Counted from the stretch's first letter, positions 27,960-37,664 are shown. The stretch is 64,000 bases of DNA from CBDCTM01 sp965222005 (GCA_965222005.1 OZ244935.1:3596001-3660000); one strand, 5' to 3'. Notes: a model not told the origin generated them from the sequence alone. Program-made: numbers and translations.

Positions 27960-28757
27960 TTATGCTTTTGTAGCTTGTATTTGAAAAATTCTTGGAAGAC
28001 TCATAATCGTGTCACTTCTTCTTCTAAACTCAATTAATTCCTTTAAAATTTCATCACTGTCTCGTTTAGAAATAATATTTTCCTCTAGCAGAGATTTTGT
28101 AATCCCCTCAAATGTTATTTCAGCCATTAATTTTCCCTCTCCTTTAGTATGAGCCGGTTGCGATATACAAAACTCTATATTTTTAAAGCCTGCTTGGTTT
28201 AATAAGGTGAATAATTTTTGCCCTAAATTAGCATTAGCACCTCTCTTATTTAACAATTCTTGATACAACGAAATGTATAAAGAGAAACCTTTCGAATATG
28301 GATAACTAAAATGCCCTGAAAAATCAGTATCTTCAATCAATATTTTCCCACCTTTTTTTATTGATGTTTTAATTTTTTCTAAAACTTTTGGCGGTTCTTT
28401 CAAGTGAGATAATAGAAACCGAGAATATACTAAATCATATTCCCTTTCTTCATCCAAATCATAAGCATCTTTTACTTCGAAACTTACATTATGAATATCT
28501 GAGTTATGTAATGATTTTTTAGCAAGTTCAATTTTTCGATTATCAATATCATATCCAACTACTTTTCCATTTTTGCCAATAAACTGTGACAGCAAGAAGG
28601 AAACATCTCCACCTCCACAACCTAAATCTAAGCACTTTATTCCTTGACTTATACCAACTGTTTTAATAAACTTTCTTGTTTCCATACCAATGGTACGGGC
28701 AAGAATTTCTAAACGTTTTTTTCCTTTATCTCCTCCATGAATTGTGTATTCAGCCAT
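27960..28757 (-). CDS. Class I SAM-dependent methyltransferase
   Basis: A 265-residue protein with a Rossmann methyltransferase core: motif I CLDLGCGGGDVSF, the acidic end of strand 2 GYDIDNRKIELAKK, EVKDAYDL, and YDLVYSRFLLSHL, followed by ILIEDTDFSG. This pattern fits small-molecule methyltransferases of the UbiE/arsenite-methyltransferase-like group, but the substrate is unknown. It is the first gene of its cassette, followed by the disrupted membrane protein gene. Confidence 0.85.
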   Translation of the reverse strand: MAEYTIHGGDKGKKRLEILARTIGMETRKFIKTVGISQGIKCLDLGCGGGDVSFLLSQFIGKNGKVVGYDIDNRKIELAKKSLHNSDIHNVSFEVKDAYDLDEEREYDLVYSRFLLSHLKEPPKVLEKIKTSIKKGGKILIEDTDFSGHFSYPYSKGFSLYISLYQELLNKRGANANLGQKLFTLLNQAGFKNIEFCISQPAHTKGEGKLMAEITFEGITKSLLEENIISKRDSDEILKELIEFRRRSDTIMSLPRIFQIQATKA

Positions 28758-28796
28758 TTTAAAATATTTTTATTTACAAATCTTATTCCTAATGCT

Positions 28797-28864
28797 TGCT
28801 AACGGTCGGTGCATATGCAGTGGCCGACTGAAAGGAGGGCATTGACATATGCACATTGTTAGTG
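28797..28864 (-). repeat. attC site 21 (owner C4)
   Basis: Bounded by TTGCTAAC and GTTAGTG. Short GTGCATATG stem. Confidence 0.85.
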
Positions 28865-29369
28865 GTCGTATCTTTCCGGCGCCTCAGCGCCGGTTTTCCT
28901 TTCAGATGTTTTTGCTACCAAATTTTTCAATCAGTTGACTTGCTAAATATATGAAATTTTTTCAATATGTGTATTTCTGGTGTTATTTTTCATGAGTCAC
29001 CTCAGTTGTTTTGGAGTAATTTAGCTGAATAATTATTGATGCCTTTTTTGAGCCAGGCTTTCAGTTCTTGATTGTCAAAGAGCTTGATTAGGCCTGGTTG
29101 AATTGTAATTGTCTGCAAATTGTAGTTTTCAGGAATTTGAGTTGTTGTACTCAATTCAAGGAGTTTACCCATAATCGAGTTCAACTCAAAATCAAAAGGC
29201 CGTCAGTTGTGCTGTTCAAGAATTATTGCTGGTATCAATTTATCAATTTTATAAATTTATAAAGCGGGCTGGCAAGCCTATCAGGATGTTGTTTTCCTTT
29301 TCCAGATATTCAATTTACCACGATACTGTTTGAAAAATAGGAAAGCTGCGAGATGATTTTCCCTATGGC
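28865..29369 (-). repeat. Gene-less cassette family C, copy C4
   Basis: A 505 bp body. Here the recurring 72-codon frame is broken by loss of one A in a run of five, which argues against that frame being a gene. Confidence 0.8.
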
Positions 29370-29437
29370 CACTAACGGTCGGTGCATATGCAGTGGCCGA
29401 CTGAAAGGAGGGCATTGACATATGCACATTGTTAGTG
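29370..29437 (-). repeat. attC site 22 (owner C5)
   Basis: Bounded by CCACTAAC and GTTAGTG. Short GTGCATATG stem, looks the same as site 21. Confidence 0.85.
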
Positions 29438-29940
29438 GTCGTATCTTTCCGGCGCCTCAGCGCCGGTTTTCCTTTCAGATGTTTTTGCTACCAAATTTTT
29501 CAATCAGTTCTCTTGCTAAATATATGAATTTTTTTCAAGATGTGTATTCCTGATGTTATTTTTTATGAGTCACCTCAGTTGTTTTGGAGTAATTTAGCAG
29601 AATAATTATTGATGCCTTTTTTGAGCCAGGCTTTCAGTTCTTGATTGTCAAAGAGCTTGATTAGGCCTGGTTGAATTGTAATTGTCTGTAAATTATAGTT
29701 TTCAGGAATTTCAGTTCTTGTAATCAATTCAAGGAGTTTACCCGTATTCGAGTTCAACTCAAAATCAAAAAGGCCGTCAGTCGTGCTGTTCAAGAATTAT
29801 TGCTGGTATCAATTTATCAATTTTATAAATTTATAAAGCGGGCTGGCAAGCTTATCAGGATGTTATTTTCCTTTTCAGATATTCAATTTATCACGATGCT
29901 GTTTGAAAAATAGGTAAGCTGCGGGATGATTTTCTATGTC
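29438..29940 (-). repeat. Gene-less cassette family C, copy C5
   Basis: A 503 bp body next to C4. It shares the same rare variants (for example TTCTTGTAATC) with C7 at 58652, so C5 and C7 are recent copies of each other. Confidence 0.8.
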
Positions 29941-30065
29941 CACTAACGGTCTGCGTAAACGCCGTGCGGCCTTCAAGGTGCTGAAAGGAACTACAAAATT
30001 CTTTATCAGCCAAAAAGCATTTTATCTTCCAAGTAGCCGCATGGACGCTTTACGCTTTGTTACCT
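29941..30065 (-). repeat. attC site 23 (owner A3)
   Basis: Bounded by CACTAAC and GTTACCT. GCGTAAACG stem with the loop of family A. Confidence 0.85.
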
Positions 30066-30535
30066 ATCCGTATTTCGGCGCGCACAGCGCCGTTTCTGAG
30101 GATAGTTTGAAAGGAACTGTTGAGTCCTTTATTTATCGTATTCACCACTGGAACAAATAAGTTCTTTAGGTGGTGATATAAATATATAACATTTTTCCTT
30201 AATCCGTGAATTTGACTATCAATTTGTAGTTGGGCCCCAGAGGAGAATTTGGGTATAATTTATGGACTCATAGCTTTCGCTGGAAGATTTAACAATTTGG
30301 CTGACTCAGTGCCGATCAAAGAATTATTGTGTGAAGAATAATTTCCCGTGATTATTGCTTTTAATTATTGTTGATCCGAGGCCCTGGTTTTTGGTTTGTA
30401 AAAAGCTTATCGAAGAAATTTTTAAGCGGGTAGGGCGATCACTTTGGATGCTGTATCTTGACGAATTCATTCAATTTTTCCAGGCGTAATTTGGGACTAA
30501 TTTAGAATCGAGGGATGGCCTTAAAATTCTATGGT
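30066..30535 (-). repeat. Gene-less cassette family A, copy A3
   Basis: A 470 bp body, with the hairpin near the left core and no gene. Confidence 0.8.
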
Positions 30536-30659
30536 AGGTAACGGCCCGGCTATGCGCCGTGTGGTGTCAGGATGTTGAAAGGAACAAAGATGTAGTTTTT
30601 CGACAAGGTTAAATTTTCTTCGAAAATTTAACCACATGGTCGCATAGCCAGTGTTGGCT
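30536..30659 (-). repeat. attC site 24 (owner D3)
   Basis: Bounded by AGGTAAC and GTTGGCT. D-type stem GGCTATGCG/CGCATAGCC; the inner loop is inverted relative to others (TTCTTCGAA in place of TTCGAAGAA). Confidence 0.85.
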
Positions 30660-31077
30660 GCATTCTCTTCTGCGCGTTGGCCAAAGTTTCCATTACAGTG
30701 TTTTGGTTGCTACTCAACTTCTCTAATCTCAAAGCCCTTTTCAACAGTCAATTTACCAAATTAGAAAACTAATCTCAAAAATTGTCAATCAAAATTTAAC
30801 TGCTGATGAAATTCAAAATTTTCTTGCTGACGAATTGAGGTCAGTACAATTACCCGTAATCTATCAATTGTGATTAAAATTATACGTAATCGATTGAAAA
30901 TTAATGATTTACGGTAAATTTTGTTCAATCTCAATTTTTTGTAATTATCAATACTAGTTTCAATTCAGGATAAATTATCAATCAGAATTTACTATCAAAG
31001 ATTCTCTTTCAATTACCTTTTTGGTACAAATGTTCATGCCATCCAATTCAAAAAAAGCGGGTCGGCCCAACCATTGC
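30660..31077 (-). repeat. Gene-less cassette family D, shortened copy D3
   Basis: At 418 bp this is the shortest D copy. A stretch of about 50 bp following TTTTCAACA is missing, consistent with deletion between two short direct repeats. Confidence 0.78.
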
Positions 31078-31144
31078 AGCCAACGTCCCGTGCAGCCGCA
31101 GTTGCCAGCTTTTGCTGGCAATTGACGGCTGCACTTTGTTCATC
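31078..31144 (-). repeat. attC site 25 (owner SLATT cassette)
   Basis: Bounded by CAGCCAAC and GTTCATC. The arms GTGCAGCCG and CGGCTGCAC pair; the tip is TTGCCAGCTTTTGCTGGCAA. The core GTTCATCGCA matches TGCGATGAAC at 33950-33959. Confidence 0.85.
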
Positions 31145-31156
31145 GCAGCCTTCTTT

Positions 31157-31360
31157 CTATTTTAATTTTTCTTTTAATGCTATTCCAATTAACACTAAAG
31201 AAAAAATTACTAATCCAAAAACCAGAGGATTTGTACCGTCAAGTTGCTCCTCTAACTTTGGTTTTATTCCATTATGGAAAGTATAAATTTTTATTATCTC
31301 GTTAACCCAAACTCCAAGAGTAGTAACAACCAAAGTAATAATGATTTGAGTGCATGACAA
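31157..31360 (-). CDS. Small membrane protein, start uncertain
   Basis: A 67-residue frame with two membrane helices (residues 5-25 and 45-63). The listed start is a TTG next to the ISKra4-like region, and the frame is open further upstream, so the native start may have been lost with the insertion. It lies at the 3' end of the SLATT cassette, 12 bp from the core site. Confidence 0.5.
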   Translation of the reverse strand: MSCTQIIITLVVTTLGVWVNEIIKIYTFHNGIKPKLEEQLDGTNPLVFGLVIFSLVLIGIALKEKLK

Positions 31361-31376
31361 ATTAGGGGTTTTGTAT

Positions 31377-32930
31377 TTAAGCAGCTAATCGGACTAAATT
31401 TACTTTTCGTTCCCTTAGTCTGACGAATTGTATAAAATCTTCGATGTCTCCGTTTTGTTTTACAGCTCTAAGGTCAAGCATGTTTTGCGCCCCCTTGGAT
31501 GACCATCTCATACCGCTTTGCTCCATTCTATCTTTGACCAAATGCTTACAAGTAGACTCTGCCAGAGCTGAACTGATTGGATACCCCTTTTTCAAAAAAT
31601 CAGCGTAATTCATTTTGTGTTTATGGTTAGTCAAATAGGTGATTGCCTTATTTAACTGCTTCTTTTTGTTTGTCGATAATTCTGTTTTGTCTCTATTCAA
31701 CACAAGGTCTTTTATTACCTTTTCAGTTCCTCCTTCCAATATATCTTTTAACACCCCTCTGACCCAGCTTGTTCTCAACTTAGAACTTTCTCCAAATATG
31801 GCATTGGCACAATCCCAAACGTATTCGCTTACATGGACTATGTCTAAAATGATTCCATCAAATTGACCTTCCAGATTATTCTTCTTTATGCTTGCCAGTA
31901 TTTTATCTTCCAAGCCTATTCCGGCATCTATGGGGATGACGAATCGACTTTGGGAGTTGGTCATTTTTGATTTTAAATCTTCTATCCCATAATCTATTGC
32001 CTTTTGCTGATTGGCTAAAAATGCTCTACGGTGAATTTTAGTGTGCATCTTATTTTCCGTTTTCTTTTGTTGTGTTGATGCTGGTTCGTCCTCTTGAGCA
32101 GCTTCTTTTTGCACTCCCATCAAGCCATCCAATATCTGGTCGGCAGTCCTTTGTTGAGGCGTAAAAACAGAGGTAACTGACACTGTCGCACTTTGTTTCT
32201 TACCCTTTTTCTCCCCTTTGCTTAGCCGCTTTTTGGGATTGGCCTCCTTTTGTTGTACTGCCTTTATCTTCGGCAATCCTTTACCATCAAAGGTAGTGCT
32301 AAAAAACAACGCTTCATCTTCTTGAGCTTCTTCTCGCTCCAACTCATAGTACTGATCAACGTACTCGCCCAAATGATTGACATTTCTCTCCGAAGATTTT
32401 CCACTCAGATTCAAACCTAATAATTTATTCACTATCACTACGCTTTCTTTGTAACTCCCCTGGGTAGCACTTCCCCCTACCAACTCTTGTAGATTGTACG
32501 ACCAATAACAACCCTTGGGCAACTGCAAATAATCGTCTATTTTATAAAATTGACCGCGTTGAGTACTCAAATACGATGGACGATGGATTTGTATCAGACC
32601 AAACAAACTGAGGTAGTTCCGCTTCTTTGTCCCTTTACTCCTGTAGCTCTCTCCTGATTCCAAAATCGGGAGATATTCCTCAACCTTTTTTAACTTTTGC
32701 TTGATTATGTAGTTCAATAGCAACAGTCCCAGCTTCAGCAATTCACTTAGTAGGCTTAGTTCTATTTTATCAATCCCTACATCCTGCTCTACATATTCAT
32801 CACTTAGGTCAACCAATCTTCCGATTTCTTCTTCTATTTTTTGTATTAGTACTTTTTTGTCCATACCTTGAATTAGAGTTTGAGGGTCAGTAAATCTATT
32901 TTCTAACTTAAATTTACTAAATTCCTTCAA
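31377..32930 (-). CDS. ISKra4-like transposase
   Basis: A 517-residue protein with the layout of ISKra4-family (UPF0236-type) transposases: an N-terminal zinc-less helical part, a DDE core with Asp in TTFDGKGLPK and VIPIDAGIGLED, and the C-terminal signature ESTCKHLVKDRMEQSGMRWS. It is inserted between the SLATT-like gene and the small membrane gene. The start is TTG at 32930 or the Met in QGMDKK about 22 residues on. I could not find certain terminal repeats. Confidence 0.75.
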   Translation of the reverse strand: MKEFSKFKLENRFTDPQTLIQGMDKKVLIQKIEEEIGRLVDLSDEYVEQDVGIDKIELSLLSELLKLGLLLLNYIIKQKLKKVEEYLPILESGESYRSKGTKKRNYLSLFGLIQIHRPSYLSTQRGQFYKIDDYLQLPKGCYWSYNLQELVGGSATQGSYKESVVIVNKLLGLNLSGKSSERNVNHLGEYVDQYYELEREEAQEDEALFFSTTFDGKGLPKIKAVQQKEANPKKRLSKGEKKGKKQSATVSVTSVFTPQQRTADQILDGLMGVQKEAAQEDEPASTQQKKTENKMHTKIHRRAFLANQQKAIDYGIEDLKSKMTNSQSRFVIPIDAGIGLEDKILASIKKNNLEGQFDGIILDIVHVSEYVWDCANAIFGESSKLRTSWVRGVLKDILEGGTEKVIKDLVLNRDKTELSTNKKKQLNKAITYLTNHKHKMNYADFLKKGYPISSALAESTCKHLVKDRMEQSGMRWSSKGAQNMLDLRAVKQNGDIEDFIQFVRLRERKVNLVRLAA

Positions 32931-32942
32931 ACTCTTCTCATT

Positions 32943-33932
32943 TTAGGATTCCTCCAATTTGTCTCGCACTCTAATGATTTGTAAAATCCACGGTTTCTTA
33001 TTTTCGTCTTTTGCCTTTCTCTCTGCAAATAATTCTGAAAGTTTTCTTTTCGAGACATTCACTTTTCCACCATTTGTTATTCTTGAACAAAATTGGTCAA
33101 ACTCGCTCTTGAAAGCATAAATTAATTTTTGGGCATTAGCAAAGTAAACTACTTCTTGATGAGTTTGACCTAAATCATTTTTATCTTCCATTTTCTTTGC
33201 TCTCTTATATGTTTCTGTCAATAATTTTAGAAACGCAATCAATCCCGCTGAATAAGCAAAATACACAGCTGAATTGACATCCGTTTTAGAGAAGGAAAAT
33301 ATTATTGGTGAAATGACTGCAACAATAAACCAAAGATTTCCGACATAAAAAAGACTATCTGTAAATGAAGTAATTGTTTTTGACTGTAAATATTTGGGAT
33401 TTTTTGCTATCCAAAGAACAAATCCACCATGTAAGGATTTAAGGATTTGATTTACTAAAAATGCTGCATTGAAAATTAGCAGCAAAGGATTCCCCGTTAT
33501 AGCATAAAAATAGAATGTCATCAATAACGGAGTGATGTAAAGAACAGTTCTTCCTAAAAATTCTGCTTTTCCTCTTTTCTCTAACCATTTCTCATCTTTC
33601 GGTATCTTCTCATCGAAACATTCGACAGCTGTTTTATACCTATCTAATTGAAGAAAACATGATACAAATGATAAGGGCAAAATAAATGAAGCGATAAAAA
33701 AATCGGTTCCTAATTTATTGCCTTTATATGCTTCATAAAAAATCAATCCTAAATACATCACAATTGAGGCAATACCTAATAGTAGAGTAAACCAGTATCT
33801 AATTTTCGCAGAAGTCTTTCCCATGTGAAAATTATGATAAGTTTCTCTTCTTTTAGAGAGTAGGTCAAGGACTTTCCATTCGATAGAACTTGCCTTATAT
33901 TCTTTTTTCGTTTTGTTTATTTCTTTTGTCAT
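32943..33932 (-). CDS. SLATT-like membrane protein
   Basis: A 329-residue protein with paired hydrophobic helices near residues 30-55 and 60-80, then a soluble linker and three more hydrophobic segments. The N-terminal layout (WKVLDLLSKRRETYHNFHMGKTSAKIRYW then two helices) resembles SLATT domain proteins, which are predicted pore-forming effectors in defence and nucleotide-signal systems. I start at MTKEINK; upstream codons lie in the attC. The assignment is by layout only. Confidence 0.6.
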   Translation of the reverse strand: MTKEINKTKKEYKASSIEWKVLDLLSKRRETYHNFHMGKTSAKIRYWFTLLLGIASIVMYLGLIFYEAYKGNKLGTDFFIASFILPLSFVSCFLQLDRYKTAVECFDEKIPKDEKWLEKRGKAEFLGRTVLYITPLLMTFYFYAITGNPLLLIFNAAFLVNQILKSLHGGFVLWIAKNPKYLQSKTITSFTDSLFYVGNLWFIVAVISPIIFSFSKTDVNSAVYFAYSAGLIAFLKLLTETYKRAKKMEDKNDLGQTHQEVVYFANAQKLIYAFKSEFDQFCSRITNGGKVNVSKRKLSELFAERKAKDENKKPWILQIIRVRDKLEES

Positions 33933-33952
33933 TGGTTTTTCTTCTTGGTTGC

Positions 33953-34078
33953 GATGAACGGCCTGCGTAAACGCCGTGCGGTTTTCAAAGTGCTGAAAGG
34001 AACTGCAAAAATTTTTACCAAGTAACCAACATTTCGACCTCAAAGAAAGCCGCATGGACGTTTTACGCTTTGTTGGTA
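33953..34078 (-). repeat. attC site 26 (owner E2)
   Basis: Bounded by CGATGAAC and GTTGGTA. GCGTAAACG stem type. Confidence 0.85.
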
Positions 34079-34665
34079 GCCGTATTTTTCCGGCGCCTCA
34101 GCGCCGGTTTTCCTTTCAGGTAATTTCGGAGCCATATTAGTCCAAACTGTTGAGGAACCAATATATGAAATTTTGTCGAGATGTGTATTTTGAATGTTAT
34201 TTTTCTTCTACAATTCTACTGCTGTGGGCGTACTATTTTTCATGCTGCTTCAATACCTTTTCGGAGTTGAGCTTACCGATTGTTGATTAACAATTAGCTG
34301 GATTAGGCCGAATTCATTATTTAACTCTATGATTTTCAATAATTTATGAATTGCAATAATTTTAAGTTATTAAACTTTATTGCAGATGTTGCGGAGTTTG
34401 TAATTTTTACAATCTACTTGTCTCAATTAGTTTTAGGATTTCAATTACTTTCAAAAGCTCTTTGTGAATTGTTGTGATTCTTTGTCAAAGTATTCAATTA
34501 CAAAATTCAAAAGGCCGTAGTCCTGCCAATCGAAGAGGGATGATTGTATCAATTTCAAAGCGGGTTGGTAAGCCTTTCAGGATGTTGTTTTCCTTTTCCA
34601 GGTATTGAATTTGCTACGATGCTGTTTGAAAAATAGGAAAGCTGTGGGTTTGATTTTCTATGGCT
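34079..34665 (-). repeat. Gene-less cassette family E, copy E2
   Basis: A 587 bp uninterrupted body with the GC hairpin at the left; the reference form for the two IS-disrupted copies. Confidence 0.82.
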
Positions 34666-34732
34666 ACCCAACGGTCTAGCTAAATGCAGTAGCCGCGCAT
34701 AGCGGCTATTGACATTTTAGCTTTTGTTCGGT
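34666..34732 (-). repeat. attC site 27 (owner zinc-ribbon cassette)
   Basis: Bounded by TACCCAAC and GTTCGGT. The arms AGCTAAATG and CATTTTAGCT pair. The core GTTCGGTGCC matches GGCACCGAAC at 35849-35858. Confidence 0.85.
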
Positions 34733-34769
34733 GCCGTGTTTTATTTTTTCCGATTCGAATCAAGGAGTT

Positions 34770-34910
34770 TTAACGATGTCCTTTATTATAACAATCTATG
34801 CAGACTCTTGAACTGTAAACCCCTGTATGAAGTTCGCCACACACTTTGCATTTTAACTTTTTACTGGCAAAAATTATTACCTTGTAAAAAACACTATTTA
34901 CTTTCTTCAT
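34770..34910 (-). CDS. Very small zinc-ribbon protein (46 residues)
   Basis: A short frame starting MKKVNSVFYK with two Cys pairs, CKVC and CIDC, separated by 15 residues, typical of a single zinc ribbon. It lies downstream of, and in the same cassette as, another multi-zinc protein (103 bp between). The function is unknown; DNA or protein binding is likely for such a domain. Confidence 0.6.
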   Translation of the reverse strand: MKKVNSVFYKVIIFASKKLKCKVCGELHTGVYSSRVCIDCYNKGHR

Positions 34911-35013
34911 AAGACTTGAATTTAATGCCTACTCTTTCAATATGCAGTTTTCGGCTTCCCTGTTTATTTCAAAAGAATATAAAATACAACAGTAATTGGG
35001 GCAGTTTTCTTTT

Positions 35014-35772
35014 TTAATCATCTTCAGAATGATAAGAAATTTTAGTTGCAGTGAAAAAACCTCCGGATACTTTTTTACGTACTTTGAAAGTTATCCGATA
35101 ACTATTATTGCCAATTTTGTTACTGCTTCCTGCGTAAAATGTACCAATCACAAAATACAATTTAAAGACTCCACTCCCTTTAAGATGTAATTCTGTATAT
35201 GGAATAAACTTCTCTATTTTAACTGGATTTGAATTTCCACCTTTTGATTTATATTTAGGGAAGCCAGCACATACTTGTTTGTCTTTTGTACTGTATTTAC
35301 CATTCGTATCTTTGAGTTTGTTTCCGTTTTTATCATAAAACCATGCAACTGGCTTAAATTCGCCGAAGTAATAATTTACTCTTACTGTTGACAAAATTCT
35401 CATTCCTTTTGTTCCGTCTCCAACCTGAGTATTATGGATTATTTTTATTGAGTCAAAATTTACACTAACTCGAGGAGGTGAAGACTTTATTTTGTTTACC
35501 TGTCTTTTTGACTGACGAATTCTTCTCATTTCATCTTGCTCTCTATAATAATCACCTCGTTCATCGCCAGTCATTCCGACCCAACCTTCTATGAAGTATT
35601 TCTTTGTTCTACCATTGCAATGAGGACAGAAATTCATTTCTCTATTGTAATTGCATTCGTGGCAATAGTACTGACCACAAATGCCGCAAGAGTAAACATT
35701 GGTTGAGTCATCATTAGGAGTATTACAGCTATAGTGACAATTAGGACAACTTTGTAATTTAGGCAAACTCAT
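35014..35772 (-). CDS. Zinc-binding protein with three Cys pairs and beta-rich domain
   Basis: A 252-residue protein. The first 55 residues hold several Cys/His pairs (CPNC, CGIC, CHEC, CPHC), a double zinc ribbon. A charged linker (GDERGDYYREQDEMRRIR) leads to a C-terminal beta-rich domain of about 150 residues with aromatic strands. There is no signal peptide. I do not recognise a family. The same cassette carries the 46-residue zinc-ribbon protein. Confidence 0.7.
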   Translation of the reverse strand: MSLPKLQSCPNCHYSCNTPNDDSTNVYSCGICGQYYCHECNYNREMNFCPHCNGRTKKYFIEGWVGMTGDERGDYYREQDEMRRIRQSKRQVNKIKSSPPRVSVNFDSIKIIHNTQVGDGTKGMRILSTVRVNYYFGEFKPVAWFYDKNGNKLKDTNGKYSTKDKQVCAGFPKYKSKGGNSNPVKIEKFIPYTELHLKGSGVFKLYFVIGTFYAGSSNKIGNNSYRITFKVRKKVSGGFFTATKISYHSEDD

Positions 35773-35851
35773 ATGATTGAAATTTTTATTTTCACTTAAA
35801 CTATTTCCTTATTTTTTCCTTTCGTATACTGATTTTTCTTACCATCATGGC

Positions 35852-35919
35852 ACCGAACGGTTTGTATATGCGGCGTAGCCAGCTTTTGCTGGCTATGAAC
35901 GTCATATACTTTGTTGTGT
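35852..35919 (-). repeat. attC site 28 (owner three-membrane-protein cassette)
   Basis: Bounded by CACCGAAC and GTTGTGT. The arms GTATATGCG and CGTCATATAC pair; the tip is TAGCCAGCTTTTGCTGGCTA. The stop of the gene at 35902 lies inside the site. Confidence 0.83.
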
Positions 35920-36312
35920 ACCGTTTTCTTTCTCTTTTTCTTTATTTTGTATTTCAAAGAAGCACATTACTGCTCCAATAATTCCAGATACTAATCCGAT
36001 ATTTGAGAAGTAATCTCCCGTCAAAAAATTTGCTGCTAAAAATGAAGCTCCGAACAGCATACTTAAAACTATCAAAAGTATCAATGCTGTTTCTCTTTTA
36101 AATTTCGGTGCAATCCAAGTTCCTGCGTAAATGAATGCAGCCGAAGAAAGAGCTGCACTCATTACTTCAACAAATATGATATTTAACCAGCTATCTGGCT
36201 CGATGTATCTTGATGCAGTTATTCCGTGCAATATTCGCCACAAAGCATTTGATAGAATTAGGGCTAATAAGGCAATAGGCAAGACACCAATCCATTTCAG
36301 AATATCTTTCAT
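35902..36312 (-). CDS. Small membrane protein 3 of 3, ends inside attC
   Basis: A 136-residue protein with four hydrophobic helices. The last codons (GTQQSI and the stop) are written in the R box and arm of the attC, so the C-terminus is encoded by recombination-site sequence. It overlaps the preceding gene by 4 bp (ATGA-type coupling). Confidence 0.7.
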   Translation of the reverse strand: MKDILKWIGVLPIALLALILSNALWRILHGITASRYIEPDSWLNIIFVEVMSAALSSAAFIYAGTWIAPKFKRETALILLIVLSMLFGASFLAANFLTGDYFSNIGLVSGIIGAVMCFFEIQNKEKEKENGTQQSI

Positions 36313-36620
36313 TCAGTTCGTTTTTCGTAAAAAATACTTCCAATCAAAAGGATTGCCCAAACAACATCTATAATATTCCATAATTCTCTGCCAAGTGCTA
36401 TTTTAATTATTGGATTTATGAGTATTGCCGAGGCAGCCCATACAACTGTCAAAGTCTTATTTTCTCTCTGATTCGATTGATATGCTAAAATGGCGAAACC
36501 TACCATACCTAAAAAACGAACGATTTGAAAATATCCATATTCCCAATCAAATAAGCACCCTAAAAACAAAATTGATAGGACTATCTTGATGATGTTTTCG
36601 ATATCGAGTTTAATATTCAT
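36309..36620 (-). CDS. Small membrane protein 2 of 3
   Basis: A 103-residue protein with about three or four membrane helices and a short positively charged end. It overlaps the upstream gene by 11 bp and the downstream gene by 4 bp, so the three are surely co-translated. No family is recognised. Confidence 0.68.
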   Translation of the reverse strand: MNIKLDIENIIKIVLSILFLGCLFDWEYGYFQIVRFLGMVGFAILAYQSNQRENKTLTVVWAASAILINPIIKIALGRELWNIIDVVWAILLIGSIFYEKRTE

Positions 36621-37017
36621 CTTCTAAGGATGATGCTGCACCGTAGATTAGGGCAAATGTTAATTCAAGTATGAGGATTGTCATTACAATTGCTGCGAAT
36701 ATTACTTTCCCGCTGTAACTTATTGGCATTGTCCAAGAATTGTAGATTGCCCAAATTCCGTTTAACCCACTAAGCACCAATATTGTCCAGAAGCTAAAAT
36801 TTTTGTTTGGTGAAATTTGAGAGGCTAAATTCATTAAGAGAGCTGAGAGTCCTTTAAATATTCCCCATATTGCTCCACCGAAGAATATCAAAATTACTAT
36901 CATCCAGAATGTGCTCAGATTAATAAACCAGTTCATTAGGAATCCAAAGCCCCAGTAAACTAATCCCAATGCAAGAAAGCAAATTGGAATAAAAAAAATG
37001 TAACGGATTAACTTCAT
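36610..37017 (-). CDS. Small membrane protein 1 of 3
   Basis: A 135-residue protein with four hydrophobic helices, ending in the acidic SSLEDEY. It is the first of three overlapping small membrane protein genes that fill one cassette bounded by GTTGTGTACC and GGTACCCAAC. The overlap pattern suggests a membrane complex (inference). Confidence 0.7.
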   Translation of the reverse strand: MKLIRYIFFIPICFLALGLVYWGFGFLMNWFINLSTFWMIVILIFFGGAIWGIFKGLSALLMNLASQISPNKNFSFWTILVLSGLNGIWAIYNSWTMPISYSGKVIFAAIVMTILILELTFALIYGAASSLEDEY

Positions 37018-37048
37018 GTTTTTTCGATTTTTATTTTTTTCTAATGGT

Positions 37049-37172
37049 ACCCAACGGCCCGGCTATGCGCCGTGTGGTGTCAGGATGTTGAAAGGAACAA
37101 AGATGTAGTTTTTCGATAAGGTTAAATTTTCGAAGAAAATTTAACCACATGGTCGCATAGCCAGTGTTGGCT
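37049..37172 (-). repeat. attC site 29 (owner D4)
   Basis: Bounded by TACCCAAC and GTTGGCT. D-type stem GGCTATGCG/CGCATAGCC. Confidence 0.85.
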
Positions 37173-37664
37173 GCATTCTCTTCTGCGCGTTGGCCAAAGT
37201 TTCCATTACAGTGTTTTGGCTGCTACTCAACTTCTCTAATCTCAAAGCCCTTTTCAACAAAATTTTCAATGATACTAATTTTAGATACTAATTTTAGATA
37301 CAAATTTCAGTTACAATTTTCAACAGTCAATTTACCAAATTTTACCAAATTAGAAATCTAATCTCAAAAATTGTCAATTAAAATTTAACTGCTGATGAAA
37401 TTCATGATTTTCTTGCTGATGAATTGAAGCCAGTACAATTACCCGTAATCTATCAATTGTGATTAAAATCATACGTAATCGATTGAAAATTAGTAGTTTA
37501 TCATAATTTCCCAACTTCAAATTTTCACAACTATCAATATTCTAGTTTCAATTCAGGATAAATTATCAATCAGAATTTGCTGTCAAAGATTCTCTTTCAA
37601 TTACCTTTTTGGTACAGATGTTCATGCCATCCAATTCAAAAAAGCGGGTCGACCCAACCATTGC
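37173..37664 (-). repeat. Gene-less cassette family D, copy D4
   Basis: A 492 bp body with the same duplicated ATACTAATTTTAG unit as D2. Together with the following attC and E copy it repeats the block at 20304-21625. Confidence 0.8.
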
